Shown here: piece by piece, positions 32,654-41,120 of the stretch
Layout of the letters: each line of letters starts with the position of its first letter
Numbering within the stretch: the first letter of the stretch is position 1
Source of the DNA: Streptomyces sp. HSG2
GTDB taxonomy: Bacteria > Actinomycetota > Actinomycetes > Streptomycetales > Streptomycetaceae
Assembly: GCF_016598575.1 (NCBI RefSeq)
Contig: NZ_CP066801.1
Span: 2,976,001-3,040,000 of the forward strand
Direction of reading: 5' to 3'
Length of the DNA: 64,000 bases
Translations under genes and position numbers: made by a program
Notes under the pieces: model-generated
Told to the model about the DNA's origin: nothing
Database searches by the model: none
What the model saw: only the letters and a program-made list of their open reading frames with translations

Positions 32654-35005
32654 GTGGTGGATCAGCTGACGCAGCAGGACCCGCGGCGGATCGGGCCGTT
32701 CGAGGTGCTGGGGCGGCTCGGGGCCGGTGGGATGGGGTTGGTGTATCTCGCGCGGTCGGCGTCCGGCCGACGGGTGGCCATCAAGACGGTTCGGACGGAG
32801 CTCGCCGAGGACCAGCTGTTCCGGGTCCGCTTCACCCGGGAGGTGGAGGCGGCTCGCGCTGTCTCCGGCTTCTACACGGCGGCCGTCGTCGACGCCGATC
32901 CGCGTGCCGCCGTGCCGTGGCTGGCCACCGCCTACGTCCCGGCGCCCTCCCTGGAGGAGATAGTGCACGAGCACGGGCCGCTCCCGGCGCGGGCGGTGCG
33001 CTGGCTCGCGGCGGGCGTCGCCGAGGCGTTGCACTCGATCCACGGGGCCGGGCTGGTCCATCGGGATCTGAAGCCCTCCAACGTGCTCGTCGTCGAGGAC
33101 GGTCCTCGGGTGATCGACTTCGGTATCGCCTCCGGGGTCTCGAACACTCGGCTGACGATGACGAACGTCGCTGTCGGCACCCCCGCCTACATGTCACCCG
33201 AACAGGCGAAGGACTCCCGTAGCGTCACCGGGGCGAGCGACGTGTTCTCGTTGGGCTCGACGCTCGTCTTCGCCGCCACCGGGCATGCCCCGTTCCACGG
33301 CGCCAATCCGGTGGAGACCGTCTTCATGCTGCTCAGGGAGGGCCCGGACCTGACCGGCCTGCCCGACGAACTGCGTCCACTGATCGACGCCTGCATGCGG
33401 ATGGAGGCGCTGGGCCGGCCCACACCCGCCGACCTCCAGTCGCAGCTCGCCCCACACCTCTTCGGATCGGGGGACGACGACAGCGGCACGGCGTCGGCCT
33501 GGCTGCCCGAGCGGGCGGTCGGGCTGATCGAGGCCCGCCGCAACGGCCGTCCGCCGACCCGGCCCGTCACCGGGCACGGACGGGCCCGGACGGGCCGTGG
33601 AACCGCCCCGCGTCCCACCGTCCCGCCGCCTCCGGCGCACGCCCCGGTCGCGCCTCGGCCGGTGCCGGTCGGCGGGGGCGGCGATCCGGTGCGGCTGGCG
33701 GGGGCCGCCGTGCCGATCGGCCCCGGGCCCCTGGTGGCCGAGGTGCGTGCCGCCGCCGTGCGGACGCCCCCGGCGGACATCGCCCTGGCGGGGTCCTGGT
33801 CGGGCCCCCGCTCCGGGACGGCCTCCGCGCCGCCCTCGCCCGCCAACCCGCCCGAGGCGCCCGCCCCGGAGGCGGCGGCGGGTGGCTGGCGGCCGTGGCG
33901 CTTCCGGATGTCCAACGACGTCTGGGGCACCCCGGCCGTCTCCGACGACCTCGTCTACGTCACCTCCTTCGAGGTGCACGCCCTGGACACGGGGACCGGC
34001 CGGCGCCGCTTCAAGACCCGTGACGTCGCGTGGTCGCTGTCGGTGGCCGACGGCCGCGTCCACGCCTCCGACGGGCCGACGCTCTACGCCCTGGACGCGA
34101 GGGAGGGCACCGACCTGTGGCGGTGCCGGGCGGACGCCTGGGTGTACTCGCTGCGCTCCGGTCGGGGCACGGTCCTGACCGGCTCACGCGGCGGCGGGGT
34201 CCAGGCGTGGGACGCCGCCGCCGGTCGGAAGCTGTGGGAGGTGACGGGGGCGCAGACCGACTTCGAGTCCCCGGAGGCCGGTCCGGCCCTCCACGACGAC
34301 GTGGCCTACCTGCGCCAGGACTCGCGGTTGCGTGCGCTGGACGCCCGCACCGGAGAGGAGCGCTGGTCCTACCCGGTGGGCGACGCCGCCGCCTGCGGGG
34401 GCGTCCCCGTGCGGGTGGCGCACGGCTCCGACGGCCGCGCCTATGTCTGCGCGGGGACGCGGGTCGTGTCGCTGGACGTGGCGACCGGCCGGGTGGAGTG
34501 GACGTTCGAGGCGCCCGCCGCCTTCCTCTCGCCGCCGACGCCGGTGCCGGCCGTCGCCGGCGGTGGCGTCTACCTCGCCGACCACCTCGGCACCGTCTAC
34601 GCCCTCGACGCCGCCGACGGCCGGGACCGTTGGCGCATCGCCACCGAGGCCCGCTCGTCCGTCGAGCCGGTGCTGGTCGCGGCGGGCCACGTCCATGTCG
34701 GCAGCGGCCGGGGTCTGTACACGCTGGACGCGGTCACCGGCACCCCGAAGTGGCGTTTCCAGGTGGGTGGCGAGATCGCCGGCGGCCCCGCCGTGGCGGA
34801 GGGGCGCATCCACTTCGGCTCCACCGACCACCTGCTGTACACGCTCAAGGCGGACGACGGCCGGCTCAAGTGGAAGCTGGCCACAGGCGGTGAGATCACC
34901 GGGTCGCCGGTGGTCCGCGACGGCGTCGTCTACGCGTGCAGCAAGGACCGCTGCGTCTACGCGCTGGACGCGGAGCGTGGCACCGGGACGGCCCGCGCGA
35001 GCTGA
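32654..35005 (+). CDS. afsK: AfsK, serine/threonine protein kinase with PQQ-like beta-propeller
   Basis: A 783-residue eukaryotic-type Ser/Thr kinase (S. coelicolor AfsK is about 799). The N-terminal kinase domain has GRLGAGGMG (20-28), Lys44, HRDLKPSN with catalytic Asp138, DFG from Asp155 and Thr168, the site I recall as autophosphorylated in AfsK. A Pro-rich linker (about 300-410) leads to a C-terminal PQQ/beta-propeller with repeats such as LYALDAREG, RLRALDARTG, VYALDAADG, LYTLDAVTG and VYALDAERG. No transmembrane helix is seen. AfsK is loosely membrane-attached and phosphorylates AfsR, coupling it to secondary metabolism. It starts at GTG 32654 with GGAGG upstream. It is normally next to afsR-afsS but here lies about 14 kb away. 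Confidence 0.95.
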   Translation: MVDQLTQQDPRRIGPFEVLGRLGAGGMGLVYLARSASGRRVAIKTVRTELAEDQLFRVRFTREVEAARAVSGFYTAAVVDADPRAAVPWLATAYVPAPSLEEIVHEHGPLPARAVRWLAAGVAEALHSIHGAGLVHRDLKPSNVLVVEDGPRVIDFGIASGVSNTRLTMTNVAVGTPAYMSPEQAKDSRSVTGASDVFSLGSTLVFAATGHAPFHGANPVETVFMLLREGPDLTGLPDELRPLIDACMRMEALGRPTPADLQSQLAPHLFGSGDDDSGTASAWLPERAVGLIEARRNGRPPTRPVTGHGRARTGRGTAPRPTVPPPPAHAPVAPRPVPVGGGGDPVRLAGAAVPIGPGPLVAEVRAAAVRTPPADIALAGSWSGPRSGTASAPPSPANPPEAPAPEAAAGGWRPWRFRMSNDVWGTPAVSDDLVYVTSFEVHALDTGTGRRRFKTRDVAWSLSVADGRVHASDGPTLYALDAREGTDLWRCRADAWVYSLRSGRGTVLTGSRGGGVQAWDAAAGRKLWEVTGAQTDFESPEAGPALHDDVAYLRQDSRLRALDARTGEERWSYPVGDAAACGGVPVRVAHGSDGRAYVCAGTRVVSLDVATGRVEWTFEAPAAFLSPPTPVPAVAGGGVYLADHLGTVYALDAADGRDRWRIATEARSSVEPVLVAAGHVHVGSGRGLYTLDAVTGTPKWRFQVGGEIAGGPAVAEGRIHFGSTDHLLYTLKADDGRLKWKLATGGEITGSPVVRDGVVYACSKDRCVYALDAERGTGTARAS

Positions 35006-35042
35006 CGCCGGGTCGGGCGCCGTCGCCGCGCGGGCCGACCGG

Positions 35043-35837
35043 TCACCGTACGCGGTGCCGCCGCCGTCGGCGTTCGGCGAACAGCCGGGCCTGGTCCTCG
35101 GCGGGCAGGTTGCCGAGGGCGATCAGGTGGGGCGCCTGAGCGAACGCCGCGTCCCGCACCGCCTCCCTGGTGGCCCACAGCGCCCGCACCGTCCCCTGGA
35201 CGGCGGCCGGCGGGGACTCGGCCAGGACCCGGGCGCGGTCGACGGCGGCGTCCACCGCCCGGCCGGGTGCGGTCAGCTCCGACACCAGCCCGACGTGGTG
35301 CGCCCTCGGGGCCGAGAGGCGCTCCGCGGTGCCCATGAGCATCATCCGGGCGGCCTCGCCGTAGGGCATGCGCAGCGCCGCCAGCATCGCCTCGTACGCC
35401 GCGACCATGCCGTATGTGGTGTGCGGGTCGAAGAAGACGGCGGTGGTGTCCGCCACCACGAACTCCACCTCGCCCAGCAGGTAGAAGGCCCCTCCGCAGG
35501 CCATGCCGGAGACGGCGGCGACGACCGGCTTCCACAGGTCGTTGGACTTGGGGCCGATCCGCAGGAGGGGGTCGTCCTGCATGTACGGGGACGCGGGCTG
35601 GGGCACCCGGGCGTCCCGGTCGAAGCCGGTGCAGAACGCCCGGTCGCCGCTTCCGGTCAGCACCACGGCCCGCACCCGGTCGTCGTGACGGAACGCCCGC
35701 CACACCCGCTCCAGTTCCTCCGCCATGGCGAGGTCGACCGCGTTGAGTCGAGCCGGCCGGTCGAGAGTGACGACCGCGACGCCGGTGTCGACGTCCACCT
35801 CCGAGCGGATCGCCGTCAGCTCTCCTCCGGCGTCCAT
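35043..35837 (-). CDS. Enoyl-CoA hydratase/isomerase family protein
   Basis: A 264-residue crotonase-fold protein. VVTLDRPARLNAV near 22-34, GDRAFCTGFDRDA near 64-76 and AAVSGMACGGAFYLLGEVEFVVA near 108-130 form the CoA and oxyanion-hole regions. The second Glu of classic hydratases falls in FFDPHTTYGMV, where it is replaced, so a pure hydratase role is uncertain. It starts at the ATG at 35837 and overlaps the DUF35 gene by 22 bases. It ends the thiolase-DUF35-hydratase unit and is convergent with afsK (37-base gap). Confidence 0.87.
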   Translation of the reverse strand: MDAGGELTAIRSEVDVDTGVAVVTLDRPARLNAVDLAMAEELERVWRAFRHDDRVRAVVLTGSGDRAFCTGFDRDARVPQPASPYMQDDPLLRIGPKSNDLWKPVVAAVSGMACGGAFYLLGEVEFVVADTTAVFFDPHTTYGMVAAYEAMLAALRMPYGEAARMMLMGTAERLSAPRAHHVGLVSELTAPGRAVDAAVDRARVLAESPPAAVQGTVRALWATREAVRDAAFAQAPHLIALGNLPAEDQARLFAERRRRRHRVR

Positions 35838-36238
35838 CGGGGCATCCCCTCCTCGGTGAAGATCGCCCGGACGCGGGTGCCGACGGCGACGTCCCCGGGG
35901 GACGGCGGCGCGAGGTCGCCACCGGACGGGCCGGCCAGGTTCCCCACGAGGCGGATCCGCGGATCGTCCGCCAGTTCCACCACGACCACGTGGTAGGGGG
36001 CCAGGGCGGCGTAGGCAGGGGGCAACGGCGGATGGGCGACGACGTACGACCAGATCAGCCCGCGTCCCGACATCGCCCGCCACTCCCGCGCGAACGACCG
36101 GCAGTGCGGGCAGCAGGGCCGGGGCGGGAAGCGTGGCCGTCCGCAGTCCGCGCAGCCTTGCACGCGGAGCTCGCCGCGGGCCGCGTACCGCCAGAAGGGG
36201 GCGCCGTCGGCGTCGACGACGGGTGCGAGGAGAGTCAA
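35816..36238 (-). CDS. Zn-ribbon/OB-fold protein (DUF35), partner of the thiolase-like protein
   Basis: A 140-residue DUF35 protein. The zinc ribbon is CADCGRPRFPPRPCCPHC (about 29-46) and the OB fold follows (GLIWSYVVAHPPLPPAYAALAPY). The TTG start at 36238 is chosen because GGAGG lies 8 bases before it and no upstream ATG or GTG gives family similarity. In Ltp2-ChsH2-like complexes such a protein anchors and gates acyl-CoA transfer to the thiolase-like aldolase, which is encoded directly upstream here. The C-terminus overlaps the hydratase start. Confidence 0.87.
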   Translation of the reverse strand: MTLLAPVVDADGAPFWRYAARGELRVQGCADCGRPRFPPRPCCPHCRSFAREWRAMSGRGLIWSYVVAHPPLPPAYAALAPYHVVVVELADDPRIRLVGNLAGPSGGDLAPPSPGDVAVGTRVRAIFTEEGMPRWTPEES

Positions 36239-36327
36239 GGTCCCAGCCTCCGGGGGTCGGTGGGTTCGGTGTGCGGCCGCCGGTCGGCGCGCGTCGCACG
36301 CCGGTGCCGCTCGTGGGGGCGTCGGGT

Positions 36328-37518
36328 TCAGTTCCGCAGCAGCAGCGCGGACGTGGGGACGCACTCGCCGCCGGTGACCAGGCAGGTGGCGGCGCCGGGC
36401 ACCTGGGCGGTGCTCGTGCCGCGCAGTTGGCGGACCCCTTCGACGATCAGGTTGAAGCCGTGCACGTAGGCCTCGCCGAGTCCGCCGCCCGAGGTGTTGA
36501 GGGGGAGACGGCCGCCGATCTCCAGCGCGCCGCCCTCGGTGAAGGGCCCTCCCTCGCCGCGCTCGCAGAAGCCGTACCCCTCCAGGGAGAGAGGGACGAG
36601 GGGGGTGAAGGCGTCGTAGATCTGGGCGACGTCGACGTCCTCGGGTCCGAAGTCGGCGCGGCTCCACAGGCCTCGCGCCGCGGCTGCCGAGGGCCCGGCC
36701 AGGGGGTCGTCGGCCCAGTAGTTGACCATGCCGTGGTGTTGGGAGGGCAGCCCCTGCGCGACGGCGTGCACGTACACCGGTGGGCGCCGGCAGTCGCGGG
36801 CGCGTTGTCGCCTGACGACCACGCAGGCCAGCGCGCCGTCCGTCTCCAGGCAGTTGTCGAAGAGGCAGAGCGGCTCGCTGATCCACCTCGATGTCATGTA
36901 CGCCTCGCGGGTGAGGGGCTTGCCGTGCGTCACCGCGGCCGGGTTCCGGTTGGCGTGGACGCGGCAGGCGAGGGCGACGTTGAAGAGGTGGTCCCGAGTG
37001 GCGCCGCGCTCGTGCAGGTAGCGCCGGGTGAGCATGGCGATCTCGTCGACGGGCCGCAGCAGACCGAAGGGACGGGTCCACTGCGCCGGGGTGGGCAGGG
37101 CGGCGGCGGGGTCCGACCACGGCCGGGGCCCGGAGCCCCGCTTGCGCGAGCGCCAGGCGACGCCCACGTTCGCCTGTCCGGTGGCCACGGCCGCCGCGAG
37201 GAGACCCACGGTGGCGCAGGAGCCTCCGCCGCCGAAGCCGACCCGGCCGAAGAACGCCAGATCGCCCAGGCCGAGAGCGCCTGCCAGCTCGACCTCGTCG
37301 GTCCGTTCCATTGTGTAGGAGGCCAGCGCGTCCACCTCGTCCGGGGAGATCCCCGCGTCGTCGAGCGCCGCGAGGACGGCTCGACAGGCGAGGGTCCGTT
37401 CGTCCTCCGGGAGCCGTCGCGCGAAGGCGGTCCGGCCGACGCCGACGATGGCCGCCGCGTCCTTCAGGCCGGCGGGAGGGTCGACCGAGGTGTGGGGTGC
37501 GGGCACGAGCCCCTCCAC
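36328..37518 (-). CDS. Thiolase-superfamily protein (lipid-transfer/Ltp2-like)
   Basis: A 396-residue thiolase-fold protein. AAIVGVGRTAFARRLPEDERTLACRAVLAAL near the N-terminus, GFGGGGSCATVGLLAAAVATG around 94-114 and the late NTSGGGLGEAYVHG are typical of SCP-x/Ltp proteins. A Cys lies in GGGSCATV at about the normal nucleophile position, unlike the paralogue at 29.6 kb, but the canonical N-x-x-C-x-S-G pattern is absent. It heads a three-gene unit with DUF35 and enoyl-CoA hydratase, which fits retro-aldol or thiolytic chain shortening. Two operators lie between it and the divergent acyl-CoA ligase. Confidence 0.85.
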   Translation of the reverse strand: MEGLVPAPHTSVDPPAGLKDAAAIVGVGRTAFARRLPEDERTLACRAVLAALDDAGISPDEVDALASYTMERTDEVELAGALGLGDLAFFGRVGFGGGGSCATVGLLAAAVATGQANVGVAWRSRKRGSGPRPWSDPAAALPTPAQWTRPFGLLRPVDEIAMLTRRYLHERGATRDHLFNVALACRVHANRNPAAVTHGKPLTREAYMTSRWISEPLCLFDNCLETDGALACVVVRRQRARDCRRPPVYVHAVAQGLPSQHHGMVNYWADDPLAGPSAAAARGLWSRADFGPEDVDVAQIYDAFTPLVPLSLEGYGFCERGEGGPFTEGGALEIGGRLPLNTSGGGLGEAYVHGFNLIVEGVRQLRGTSTAQVPGAATCLVTGGECVPTSALLLRN

Positions 37519-37545
37519 GTCGTTCCGAGTGCGACGCCAAGCGTC

Positions 37546-37560
37546 CTGACGAGTCGTCAG
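37546..37560. promoter_or_regulatory. Operator, site F1 (perfect)
   Basis: CTGACGAGTCGTCAG, a perfect CTGACG-N3-CGTCAG palindrome between the divergent thiolase-like and acyl-CoA ligase genes. Confidence 0.75.
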
Positions 37561-37572
37561 GTTAGCGCTACT

Positions 37573-37587
37573 CTGATGACTCGTCAG
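37573..37587. promoter_or_regulatory. Operator, site F2
   Basis: CTGATGACTCGTCAG, one mismatch. Its centre is 27 bases from that of F1, so each divergent promoter may have its own site, or two dimers may bind on nearly the same face. Confidence 0.65.
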
Positions 37588-37619
37588 CTTGTGTGTCGGG
37601 GAGGGGAGGGCGGGAGGAG

Positions 37620-39227
37620 ATGCGCGCGGCAGGGAAGTGGCGGGAGTGGGGCACCGTGCCCGGACTGGTTCGCTCGGCGGCGGAGCGCCACGCCGAGACC
37701 GAAGCGGTGGTCGACGGCCGGACCAGGATCACCTTCGCCGAACTCGGCGCCCGGGTGGACCGCGCCGCAGCAGCTTGTCGGGCCTGGGGGGTCGCGCCCG
37801 GCGACCGGGTAGCCGTCTGGGCGCCGAACCGCCTGGAATGGATCGTGGCGGCACTCGGCGCGGTGTCCGCCGGGGGTGTGCTCGTCCCGGTCAGCACCCG
37901 CCACAAGGGTGCCGAGGCGGTCGACGTGCTGCGCCGCAGCCGGGCTCGGCTGCTGTTCGTCACCGGCCCCTTCCTGGGGACCTCGTACGTCGCGCTGCTG
38001 AGGCGGGCGGCGGGGGGCGTTGCGGGGAGCCGGGTCGAGCGACCCCTGGCGGGGCTGCCCGACCTGCGCCGGGTGGTGGTGTTCGCCGAGGACGCGCCGT
38101 CCGGCTTCGACACCTGGCGGGCCTTCCTTACGGCGGGCGGAGGCCGGGAACCGGCGCGCTCGGCGGGCATGGCGGGGGAAGCCCCCTCGGACGTGATCTA
38201 CACGTCCGGCACCACGGGGCGCCCCAAGGGCGTGGTGGTCACCCACGCCCAGACCCTGCGCGCCTACGAGGTCTGGAGCGCGCTGGCCGGACTGCGCCCC
38301 GGTGACCGCTACCTGATCGCGAACCCCTTCTTCCACACCTTCGGCTACAAGGCGGGGGTGCTGGCCTGCCTGATGAGCGGTGCCACGATGATCCCGCAAC
38401 CGGTCTTCGCCGCCGAGACCACGCTGGCGACGGTGGCCGCCGAGCGGGTCACCGCGCTGCCCGCGCCGCCCGCGCTGCTCCAGGCTCTCCTGGACCACCC
38501 CGAGCGGTCCTCCTACGACCTCTCCTCCCTCCGCCTCGTGGTCACCGGCGCCTCGTCGATCCCCCTGACCCTGGTCGAGCGGCTCCGCGGCGAACTCGGC
38601 GTGGAGACGGTCCTGACCGCCTACGGCCTGTCCGAGGCGTGCGGCCTGGTCACCATGGGCCGCAGGGGCGACCCGCCCGCCACCGTCGCCGCCACCTCCG
38701 GCCGCGCCGTGCCGGGGGTGGCGGTGCGGATCGCCGACGCCACCGGTGCGCCGTCACCACCCGGGACCCCGGGCGAGATCCTCGTCCGGGGGTTCAACGT
38801 CATGCGGGGATACCTCGACGACGAGCGGGCGACGGCGCGGGCCTTCGCCCCCGGTGGCTGGCTGCGCACCGGCGACGTCGGCGTCCTGGACTCCTCGGGC
38901 AACCTGAGCGTCACCGACCGGCTCACGGACATGTACGTCGTCGGCGGCTTCAACGCCTACCCCGCCGAGATCGAGAGGATCCTGCTCGGACACCCGGGCG
39001 TCGCGGACGCCGCGGTGGTCGGGGTCCCCGACGCCCGGCTCGGCGAGGTCGGGCGGGCCTGGGTGGTGCGGGCACCGGACGGTCTCCTGACCGAGGGCGA
39101 ACTCATCGCCTGGGCACGACGGGAGATGGCCGGCTACAAGGTGCCCCGGTCCGTGCGCTTCGTCGACGCGCTGCCCCGCAACGCGACCGGCAAGGTGGCC
39201 AAGGAGACGCTTCGCGCGCGGGCCTGA
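37620..39227 (+). CDS. Acyl-CoA synthetase, FadD3-like (ANL superfamily)
   Basis: A 535-residue adenylate-forming ligase with YTSGTTGRPKGVVVTHAQT near 193, the AYGLSE motif near 330, RTGDVG near 416, the hinge DRLTDMYVVGGFNAYP and C-terminal NATGKVAKE with the catalytic Lys. It reads like FadD3-type ligases that act on propanoate side chains of steroid ring fragments, although the family resemblance is broad. The ATG at 37620 was chosen: the run GGGGAGGGGAGGG is upstream, and a GTG at 37593 would place the start beside operator F2. It is probably the activating enzyme of the regulon segment shared with the divergent thiolase unit. Confidence 0.87.
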   Translation: MRAAGKWREWGTVPGLVRSAAERHAETEAVVDGRTRITFAELGARVDRAAAACRAWGVAPGDRVAVWAPNRLEWIVAALGAVSAGGVLVPVSTRHKGAEAVDVLRRSRARLLFVTGPFLGTSYVALLRRAAGGVAGSRVERPLAGLPDLRRVVVFAEDAPSGFDTWRAFLTAGGGREPARSAGMAGEAPSDVIYTSGTTGRPKGVVVTHAQTLRAYEVWSALAGLRPGDRYLIANPFFHTFGYKAGVLACLMSGATMIPQPVFAAETTLATVAAERVTALPAPPALLQALLDHPERSSYDLSSLRLVVTGASSIPLTLVERLRGELGVETVLTAYGLSEACGLVTMGRRGDPPATVAATSGRAVPGVAVRIADATGAPSPPGTPGEILVRGFNVMRGYLDDERATARAFAPGGWLRTGDVGVLDSSGNLSVTDRLTDMYVVGGFNAYPAEIERILLGHPGVADAAVVGVPDARLGEVGRAWVVRAPDGLLTEGELIAWARREMAGYKVPRSVRFVDALPRNATGKVAKETLRARA

Positions 39228-39398
39228 CGGCGAGGCCCGGCGCCGCCGGCTGAGGCCCGTTGCCGCCCCTCATGCGCGGCCCCCGGTACTGGCAGATGGA
39301 AACGCGCGGGTCAACAGCGCCGCAACGGCGCCAACCGTCTTGGCAACCCCTGGCACCGGCGATGATCCGCAGCAGGCAGGCGCATGCCCTCATGACGA

Positions 39399-39426
39399 CG
39401 GCCCCCGCCCAGGGTGGCGGGGGCCG
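39399..39426. terminator. Terminator hairpin, 11-bp perfect stem
   Basis: CGGCCCCCGCC pairs with GGCGGGGGCCG around a six-base loop. It lies between the acyl-CoA ligase and the convergent DUF397 gene, serving either. Confidence 0.8.
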
Positions 39427-39453
39427 ATTGCTCGGGGCCGGTGGGGGCGCTGG

Positions 39454-39663
39454 TCACCCGTGGTGCTTGGCGAACTCCACGAGACCGGTGAACCCCTCAC
39501 GGGTCAGGGTCAGGTGTGGGCCGTTCGGGCCCTTGCTGTCACGGACCAGGAACTCACCCGTGGCGCGTGCGTGGTCGGGCGCCCATTCGATGCACTGTCC
39601 CTCGCCGCCGCTGTGGGTGCTCTTGACCCACCGCATGGGCTGAGGGTCGGGAGTGGTGCTCAT
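39454..39663 (-). CDS. DUF397 small protein
   Basis: A 69-residue protein with the DUF397 signature: WVKSTHSGGEGQCIEWA (about 12-28), VRDSKGPNGPHLTLT (about 41-55) and WxxF-like FTGLVEFAK. These small cytoplasmic proteins pair with a preceding HTH protein in hundreds of streptomycete loci, some acting as antitoxin-like or developmental regulators (as BldB/WhiJ partners). The start overlaps the HTH gene stop (ATGA), so the two are coupled. Confidence 0.9.
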   Translation of the reverse strand: MSTTPDPQPMRWVKSTHSGGEGQCIEWAPDHARATGEFLVRDSKGPNGPHLTLTREGFTGLVEFAKHHG

Positions 39664-40490
39664 GTGGCGTGATCCTCCATGATCTTGCGAATCAGGGCTA
39701 GCGACTCTTCCTCGGACAGTGCCGCCATGCGAAGCCGATCGAACATGCCGACGGCTTTCGCTACCACGCTGGGCGCGTCGTCGACTTGACCACCATGGGT
39801 GGGGGTCTCCGTGTAGACCGCGTGCGCTGCGCCGCTCAACGAGAGCAGCGTAAACGGCAAGTGACTCGGCGAGGCACCCGCTTTGTACGGCAACACTTGA
39901 ACCGTGACGTGGGGTGATGTCATCCGCACAGACAAGTGGTCAAGTTGCGCGATCATGACGGATCGGCCACCGACACACGCGCGCAAGACGGCCTCGTGGA
40001 CCACGACCCACAAGAGGGGCGGTTCGTCCCGCTCTATGACGGCCTGCCGCCTCATGCGTAGCTCCACGCGCTCTTTGACTTGGTCCACTGTTTCGCGTGG
40101 GAAAGCGGCGCGGATGACGGCGGCGGCGTACTCCGGAGTCTGCAACAGGCCCATGAGGAAGGTGCACGAGTAGTCCGTGATCCCGCTCGCGGACTCCTCA
40201 AGGGTGATGTACGGCACGAACCATTCCGGGTGCCCCTGCTTGCTGAGCTTGGCACGTAGACGGGCGTACGTGCCCGGCGTGCCGGCCACCCGGTCCATGG
40301 CTTCCGCGAACGCTTCTGAGGCCAGCACAGTGCCGTTCTCAACCTTGCTGACCTGTGCTTGTTGGTAGTGGAGCCTGTCAGCGAACTTCCCTTGAGACAG
40401 TCCCAACGCTTCCCGTAGCGCCTTCACCTCCCCACCGAAGTACGCGGCACCGTTCGAGGGCTCTCGTGCCTGGTCAGCTTCCTCGCTCAC
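39660..40490 (-). CDS. Helix-turn-helix regulator, Scr1/WhiJ-like (XRE HTH plus DUF5753)
   Basis: A 276-residue regulator with an N-terminal XRE HTH (EVKALREALGLSQGKFADRLHYQQAQVSKVENG, about 21-53) and a C-terminal DUF5753 domain (TFLMGLLQTPEYA near 106, LWVVVHEAVLRACVGG near 157, SHLPFTLLSL near 208). It belongs to the WhiJ-like family that works with a small DUF397 partner in development and antibiotic control. The GTG at 40490 has GGGAG 8 bases upstream. Base composition is lower in GC than in neighbouring catabolic genes. Confidence 0.88.
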   Translation of the reverse strand: MSEEADQAREPSNGAAYFGGEVKALREALGLSQGKFADRLHYQQAQVSKVENGTVLASEAFAEAMDRVAGTPGTYARLRAKLSKQGHPEWFVPYITLEESASGITDYSCTFLMGLLQTPEYAAAVIRAAFPRETVDQVKERVELRMRRQAVIERDEPPLLWVVVHEAVLRACVGGRSVMIAQLDHLSVRMTSPHVTVQVLPYKAGASPSHLPFTLLSLSGAAHAVYTETPTHGGQVDDAPSVVAKAVGMFDRLRMAALSEEESLALIRKIMEDHAT

Positions 40491-40623
40491 CTGTTCAACT
40501 CCCGCGTATTCCGTTGGCGTTGGAATGGCTCCAGACCTGTTGAGCGTACGCACTTCCCGGCCAAGGTGTGAGTAGGTGGTCACGCAGAGCACGCGGACAA
40601 GCGACACGTACGGAGTGGACGAC

Positions 40624-40848
40624 ATGGCGACGGAGCGGCGGACGGTAGGCAAGATCGGGGAAGCCGAGGATGCGCGCGACGCCCTCGGCACGGCCCTGCG
40701 ACAGGCGGGTATCCAGCTTCCCGCGATGGACGTTCGTCCCCCGTTGCATGTCGACGGCGCCGGGTACGCCTTGGTGACCCTCGGCGATTGCTCCGCGCCC
40801 GTGGCCCTTGAGCTCGCGGCCGTCATCGAGAGGGGAGCGGCGCGGTGA
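40624..40848 (+). CDS. Small conserved-type protein, unknown function
   Basis: A 74-residue soluble protein starting at the ATG at 40624, with GGAG 8 bases upstream. It has no signal or membrane segment. The centre reads ALRQAGIQLPAMDV and the end APVALELAAVIERGAAR. Similar short proteins accompany HTH/DUF397 loci in streptomycetes. It is divergent from the HTH gene (133 bases) and overlaps the next ORF by 4 bases, forming a three-gene plus-strand unit. Confidence 0.7.
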   Translation: MATERRTVGKIGEAEDARDALGTALRQAGIQLPAMDVRPPLHVDGAGYALVTLGDCSAPVALELAAVIERGAAR

Positions 40849-41120
40849 CTCGGCGGGTGTTCCGCTACGTCCCGTTCGCCATCGAGCGGGACGAGACGGC
40901 AGAGCCGGAATACGAAGCGCGCCGCGCGTCCGGCGACGATGCCGAGTGCGGCGCGGAGTCCGGAACGCACACCGGACCGGGGCCGGTCGAGGAGTGGCGG
41001 CGCAAGGACACGCGGGAGACCGGGCATCGTCGCCATCGCCGGAGCTTGGGCGACTACGCGGTGATGAGGCCCCCGGCGGAACTGGCCGGACTCACGACGG
41101 TGGGCGGGGGCACGGAGTGA
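40845..41120 (+). CDS. Small protein, possibly DUF7848-like
   Basis: A 91-residue protein starting at GTG, overlapping the previous stop (GTGA). It begins RRVFRYVPFAIERDE and is rich in Glu, Arg and His with CGAESG in the middle. It resembles a streptomycete family of small zinc-finger-like proteins found near HTH/ATPase loci, though only one Cys is left here. Function unknown. Confidence 0.65.
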   Translation: MTRRVFRYVPFAIERDETAEPEYEARRASGDDAECGAESGTHTGPGPVEEWRRKDTRETGHRRHRRSLGDYAVMRPPAELAGLTTVGGGTE

